A DNA stretch of 64,000 nt from Progne subis subis. Its lineage: Eukaryota > Chordata > Aves > Passeriformes > Hirundinidae. Shown piece by piece: positions 58,330-64,000 of this stretch. Position numbers and translations under genes: made by a program. Where the stretch lies: NCBI GenBank assembly GCA_022316685.1, contig JAKJHU010001521.1, forward strand, positions 1 to 64,000, written 5' to 3'. A model generated the notes under the pieces. That model was not told where the DNA came from, ran no database searches, and saw only the letters and a program-made list of their open reading frames with translations. The stretch's first letter is position 1. The number at the start of each line of letters is the position of its first letter.

Positions 58330-58925
58330 TCAAATACAATGATGGGACCAAGGCCAGACCCTCATGTTCTTCAGTCCCACCTCACATCATTGCCAGGGGC
58401 AGAGAAAGGGACAGGTGACTTCTCAGCATGGGTCACAGGAACCTGGGTCACCAGAGCCCTTCCCAAAGTGGCAATGGCCCATTAACAGAAGATATCTCCC
58501 TGGAGGGAGGATGGGTCATAAGAGATCAAGAACACTGCCCATCTGGTTTTAACAGCTGGCCCATTAAGGGAAGATCCCCCTCAGAGATAAGGGTGGGTCA
58601 TGGAAGAGATAAACAACCTGCCCCAGCTGGTGTTCACAGATGGTAATAGAATACACTTTTTTGGTTACATCTTGCATTGCAAGACAGGGCTTGAGGCTCC
58701 TTGCTTAGGAGCTCTCAGGAATCCTCAAGGCTACTGAGATAACAACAGGACTAAAATAAGAACCAAGAGCATGAGAAACTGTTTAAAAAAACCAAAACTT
58801 AGAGGACACACAACATGATGATGGACGCTTGACCAATTGGGTGTCCTGAAGGATGTGTGCCTGCTCGTGAACAAGTGGCTCAGCCAATTGAGAGACACCT
58901 GTGTGTGTGGACAGTAATGCTAGAA
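58330..58925 (-). pseudogene. Zinc-finger locus remnant without a body
   Basis: On the minus strand, 58925-58472 is the upstream repeat of the zinc-finger module (compare 12841-13330), and it passes near 58470 straight into 58465-58330, which matches the 3' flank of gene B (15758-15850). The LTR, 5' region and finger exon are missing. 58225-58310 next to it belongs to the block at 17870-17940. 58926-59040 beyond is an AT-rich tatata tract. Confidence 0.55.
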
Positions 58926-59074
58926 TCTATAACTGGAGTTTAACATAAAACAAATATATATTAAATATTTATATATATATATATAATTATATATATTTAT
59001 GAAAAATATTAAACTAATTACTTCTGCTAAATCATATTGATTCTGCTATTCAGTTGCCCAGTGCATCCCCTGCA

Positions 59075-59316
59075 CTGGAGAGGCTCTGCAGGACTGACAG
59101 GATGGGCTTTGGGGCTGTGAGGAGAAGCTGAGGGACCTGGGCTGCTGGACCTTCTGGACAGGAGGCCCAGGGCCCATCCTGCAACTGCTGCAAGGGTGGT
59201 TTCAGAGAATCACAGAATCAGCAAGGTTGGAAAAGACCTTGGACATCATCAAGTCCAACCTGTGCCCTGACACTGCCTTGACTCCCTTGAGACTCCTCTT
59301 CTCCAGGATAAACAAA
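59075..59316 (+). repeat. OR 3' flank end plus CR1 tail, direct orientation
   Basis: Matches 4725-4950 (gcaggactgacaggatggg, then the CR1 edge gaatcacagaatcag at about 59206). It stops inside the CR1 and abuts an oppositely oriented copy. Confidence 0.7.
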
Positions 59317-59763
59317 CGACAGGCTGGAGACAGAGTGGCTGGAGAGCAGCCAGGCAGAAAGGGACCTGTGGGGACAGATGGACAGCAGGCTGGATAAGAG
59401 CCATCAGTGTGCACAGGTGGCCAAGAAGGCCAATGGCTCCTGGCCTGGATCAGGACCGTGTGACCAGCAGCACCAAGGCAGTGATTCTTCCTGTGCTCAG
59501 CACTTGTTGAGCAGCACCTCGAGTGCTGTGTCCAGTTCTGGGCCCCCCATCTTAGGAAGGACATGGAGGGGCTGGAGCGTGTCCAGAGAAGAACAACAAG
59601 GCTGGTGAGGGGTCTGGAACACAAGTCTTGTGAGGAGTGGCTGAGGGAGTTGGGGTTGTTCATCCTGGAGAAAGGAGGCTCCGGCAAGACAAGGCAGTGT
59701 CAGGGCAAAGGTTCGACTTGGTGATCACCTTCTCCAACCTTGCTGATTCGGTGATTCTCTGAA
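59317..59763 (+). mobile_element. CR1 LINE fragment, sense orientation
   Basis: Contains caggctggataagagccatc, agtgctgtgtccagttctggg and ggtgaggggtctggaacaca in CR1 sense order and ends near gattcggtgattctc. It belongs to the inverted OR block that follows. Confidence 0.78.
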
Positions 59764-60786
59764 AACACCCTTGCAGCAGTTGCAGGATGAGCCCTGGGCC
59801 TCCTCTCCAGAAGGTCCAGCAGCCCAGGTCCCTCAGCTTCTCCTCACAGCCCAAAGCCCATCCTGTCAGTCCTGCAGAGCCTCTGCAACTCGTCCTCCTT
59901 GCCCAGAACAGGGAGCCCCACAGCCAGACACAGCAGCCCAGATGTGCCCCCCTGGCCTGTGGTGCCTCTGGCAAGGGAGCAGCACGAGGCACTGCAGGAG
60001 GCTGCAGACAATGCCTGAAGCACTTGGAGGATGATCCTGCTCCCCAAGGGATGTTCCCATGGTGCTGGGAACTCAGGAACTGAAATGGGGAGTGGGGCCA
60101 GAGAGGAAAGGGCAACCAGTGATGGGATGGGAAAGGAACAGGGCTGGGCAATAGAAATAAATTTGCACAGGAAGAGTAAAGAAAGCCAAGGTGAAGCAAA
60201 GGAATGCTGAGGGCAGTTTGGGGATGGCTGCCCGGCAGCCCTGGTTCTGAGCAACAACATCTGCAGTGGCATAGGAAACTCACAGCTCATGGCAACAAAC
60301 TTTCTGGTGACTTCAGAGGCCACCACAAACCTGAGTGGTTTCCCTGCTGTCCCCCAGCCCTTCCTGGCCCCAGGGGCTGATGGCATTTGTGCTCACTCAG
60401 GTTCATCTCCCCACACCAACACCATGGGGGTGCTCACGCCTGCTCTGGGCAGTGCACACAGGGGCTCCTGAGCCAGTGCTGCCGTGTCTGTGCCTGCAAG
60501 GATGCGGCACCTGTGTGAGCTGGGGGAGAGGCCAGGGCTGCAGAGGGGGGATGTTGTTGGCAGGTGCATGAGGACGCTCTGGGACGCTGCCCTGAGGTGT
60601 CCAGCGCAGTGGGGATGGATCAGCCCCTGCTCTGCTGCTCCTTCCCATCTCCTCCAGGCACCTTGCAGAGCCCCAGCCATGCTGTTTGCCCCCAGCCTGC
60701 CCACGGCCACCCTGGGGCTGCTCACGGGGCTTTTCTCTGCTGAGCATTGGCCTGGGCGTGTTCTGGAGAGAGCCTGGGCAAGGAGC
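59764..60786 (-). repeat. Inverted copy of the OR 3' flank
   Basis: Reverse complement of about 3826-4845. The receptor exon itself is not present; the copy ends at 60786 where it joins the zinc-finger upstream repeat. Confidence 0.8.
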
Positions 60787-61056
60787 ATCAAGCCCTGTCT
60801 TGCAATGCAAGATGTAACCGAAAAAATGTATTCCATTATCATCTGTTAAAACCAGGAGGGCAGGTTGTTTATCTCTTCCATGACCCATTCATTCCTCATA
60901 TCTCTGAGGGGGATCTTCTCTTAATGGGGCAGCTGTTCAAACCAGATGGGGCAGTGTTCTTGATCTCTTCCATGACCCATCCTCCCTCCAGGGAGATATC
61001 TTCTGTAATGGGCCATTGAGTCTCACTGCAGGACTGATAAAATTACATCATCCCAT
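60787..61056 (+). repeat. Upstream repeat of zinc-finger module C
   Basis: Matches 13077-13349 from tcaagccctgtcttgcaatg onward. The part that lies to its left in module B has been replaced by the OR block. Confidence 0.7.
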
Positions 61057-61536
61057 TGTGAGATGCTCACCCAGAGGGAGGAGCCAAGCATTCCTACCTG
61101 ATGTAATCTGAGATTTAAAGCACCAGGACAGCCTGTTTCCACTGGATTCCCAGAGGAAGACCAGACCCATCTACATCACCACTGGACCTTCAGAGGAAAA
61201 TTACACCTTCTACAAGATCATTGCTTCAGCAAAACCACATCTGTCACTCCAGGAGGACTGCTGCCACTATTTGATTGCACTGCCAGCAACACCCTGACTA
61301 CCTGGGTGTCAGGTTGGATTCTGAGTCTTATTTTTTGGGCTTTGTTGGTGGTGGTTTTTTTTAGTACTGCATTTTTAGTTTAATTTCCTACTTAAGAACT
61401 GATATTCCTATTGCCATATCTTTGCTTGAGAGCCGTTAATTTCAAAATTATAATTCAAAGAGAGGGGTTTGTATTTTCCATTTCAAGGGAGGCTCCTGCT
61501 TTCCATAGCAGACCCCTGTCTTACCAGCCCAAGACA
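61057..61536 (+). mobile_element. LTR ahead of zinc-finger gene C
   Basis: 480 bases, TGTGAGATGC to cccaagaca, orthologous in position to 13350-13834. The TATA-like gatataatc of the other copies reads gatgtaatc here, so the core promoter may be lost. Confidence 0.65.
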
Positions 61537-62199
61537 GGGAGCTTGGCTCAGATATCCTGAGTGGTCCCTGGGTTGGGTTTTTTTTGGGTAGGGATGTTTG
61601 GAGAAGAACTCCAAAGCTGGGTGGAAAATGGCCCTTGAGGGGACATTGGGGGTCACAATGGGGCTGCTGGCAGAGGCAGCCTGGAGGAGCAGAGCCCTGT
61701 GTCCCCCAGGAGCCCAATGTAGGGAGCCCAGAGAGGGGGGAGTGCCACAATTGGCGGGACCCCAAACCTGGAGAGGGCAGGAGGGGACTCTTTGTACCCC
61801 TGCACCTCAAAGCAGGGAAATCAGGGGAGAAGGGGCCCGGGACACCAAAACCCCAGCACCCCTAAGTGGGGAGATGAAAAAGGGAGAAACATTTTGGATT
61901 ACTGTGAGTCCCAGCAGGCTGGGGAGGGCAGAGACCAATGAGATGGGGTACCCCCAGTAGAAGCGTGACCCCAGCAACTGGGACAGGAGACAACCCCAAA
62001 CACCAAAGGGGAGAGGCCAGAGATGGGGAACTCTGCAAAGGAATTTTCAGGGATCAGTCTTGGTGTTTGGGAAGTTTTTATGTACCCCAGATGTCCAGTG
62101 ACTTGTAGGATGGACCTGAGCAGAGGGACATTGAAACACAACCTGCTCATCCCTTGTTTCTCCAAAAACCAGGACTGCCCATTCCCAAACCTTGGCTGG
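61537..62199 (+). other. 5' region of zinc-finger gene C
   Basis: Collinear with 13835-14496. No conserved frame before the ATG at 62200. Confidence 0.5.
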
Positions 62200-62951
<752 letters not shown>

Positions 62952-64000
62952 GGGAAGGCCTGTGAGTGCCTCAAGTGTGGGGAAAGCTTCCTGCACGGCT
63001 CCAACTCCATCCCCCATCAGGGGACCCACATTGCAAAGACAGTGGGCTGGTGGTCCTTTAGTTCGGTGGGTACTAATATTCTTTTGGTTCATTTTCATAC
63101 CTTTAAAAACCAGCAAAATTGGGCTGAAAATCAACCAATTCATCAAAGGCATCTGAAGCCTCACTTTTTCCTTGTGTTTCAAGAGAATCTGGGATTCCAG
63201 ATGATACTTAGGAGGATTTGGGGGTATTTGGTGTCTTGTCTCCATTTCTTAACACTCAGAGAGACAAGAGCTTTGATCTGTCACCTCAAAAACACTCATT
63301 GCCACTGAAACTACTCAATCCCACCCCAAAATTACTCAATTCCTCAGCCCCTCATGTGGAATGGGGTTGGGCAAAGTGGGATACAGATCAGGAGGGTGAG
63401 GTGAGCATTGGGATGGGTGGGATGGGGATTGGGAGGAGTGGGATGGGAGAAATAGGGCTTGGGAAGGGGGTCTTAATGTCCATGAGAGCTGGGATGGGTT
63501 TGGGTGGGGATTGGGAGGGTGTGGTGAAGTCTGGAATGAGACAGCCAAAGGTTTGGGATGACGAAGGGAGGGGGAACCCATTCTTGAGTGAGTTTTTGTG
63601 TATTCCATGTTCTTGAGGGATTTTTGGTGCATCCCAGGTTTCTGAGGTGGTTTTGGGATGGTCACTGCCCATCCCCAGCCAGTGTAGCCTCTGGTCCAGC
63701 CCCAAAGTGGCTGCCAAGCCCCTGGCACCCTGAAAATCCCACCTGTGAGAGGGGTCAGAGAAGGTGAGGATGTGACACGAGTGCGACACTGACACGTCCC
63801 ACGGCCACCAGAGCTCACAGCAGCTGAGATGGTGCTGGATCCAAGGCCCTGACTTGTGGATCTCTCTCCCTTCTCCTGACTTCCTCTTCTCAAAATCTGG
63901 AAAATTGAAGTTGTAGGGTTTAGAGTTTTCTGAGTCAGTGCTTTGTGAAGTGCCTTACCATAACTCCAGGTTTAATAGAAGTTACAAGCAAAGTTAAATA
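62952..64000 (+). other. 3' flank of zinc-finger gene C, G-rich
   Basis: A finger remnant follows the stop (62965-63035). 63030-63340 and 63340-64000 match, in reverse, 10130-9840 and 9840-8960 after gene A. 63360-63545 is G-rich, with four close G runs at 63410-63427. No other gene seen. Confidence 0.6.

Overview
This is nuclear DNA from a bird, very probably a songbird. The evidence is: single-coding-exon olfactory receptors of the avian-expanded family 14 type, many CR1 retroposon fragments in both orientations, a SINE with a tRNA-Ile-like head and a CR1-like tail, several endogenous retrovirus (ERV) and LTR families, and copies of an amplified C2H2 zinc-finger gene family. There is no sign of bacterial, plasmid or organellar sequence. 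All family assignments come from reading the sequence, not from searches.

Layout. 1-5085 is an olfactory receptor (OR) block with a frame-broken receptor at 2352-3271. 5166-8849 is a patchwork of repeat pieces. 8850-12270 holds zinc-finger gene A on the minus strand, fused at its 5' side to a truncated LTR. 12841-16110 is the equivalent plus-strand module, LTR then 5' region then zinc-finger gene B. 16331-18385 holds CR1 pieces and two minisatellites, one rich in RFX-type X-box palindromes. 18436-21288 is a small LTR element whose 3' half shows heavy strand-specific G-to-A change. 22560-23190 is a tandem repeat of about 148 bp. 23440-29535 is a second OR block with the only intact receptor, 26703-27632. 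29688-40634 is a degenerate gammaretrovirus-like ERV with two LTRs of about 845 bp and an unexplained 1.6-kb segment between pol and env. 42475-46080 is an array of 42-bp and about 187-bp tandem repeats leading into 45782-50880, a near-identical copy of the first OR block. 51231-58960 holds tandem repeats, a head-to-head LTR pair and a zinc-finger locus whose body is gone. 59075-60786 is a mostly inverted copy of the OR 3' flank, fused to a third zinc-finger module (60787-64000).

How the parts relate. Two gene modules are repeated: OR (5' flank, receptor exon, 3' flank, CR1) and ZNF (upstream repeat, LTR, 5' region, finger exon, G-rich 3' flank). Copies occur in both orientations and have been cut and rejoined, at least twice at short shared sequences. 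Of six coding copies only the OR at 26703-27632 is open from start to stop. The two near-identical OR blocks differ mostly by one- or two-base gaps, so some frame breaks may be uncorrected long-read errors.

Strongest leads: the hypermutated LTR element; the pol-env segment of the ERV with Cys/His-rich and Arg-rich short frames; the shared LTR ahead of all three zinc-finger genes; and minisatellites that multiply good transcription-factor motifs (X-box; PBX-MEIS plus CCAAT).
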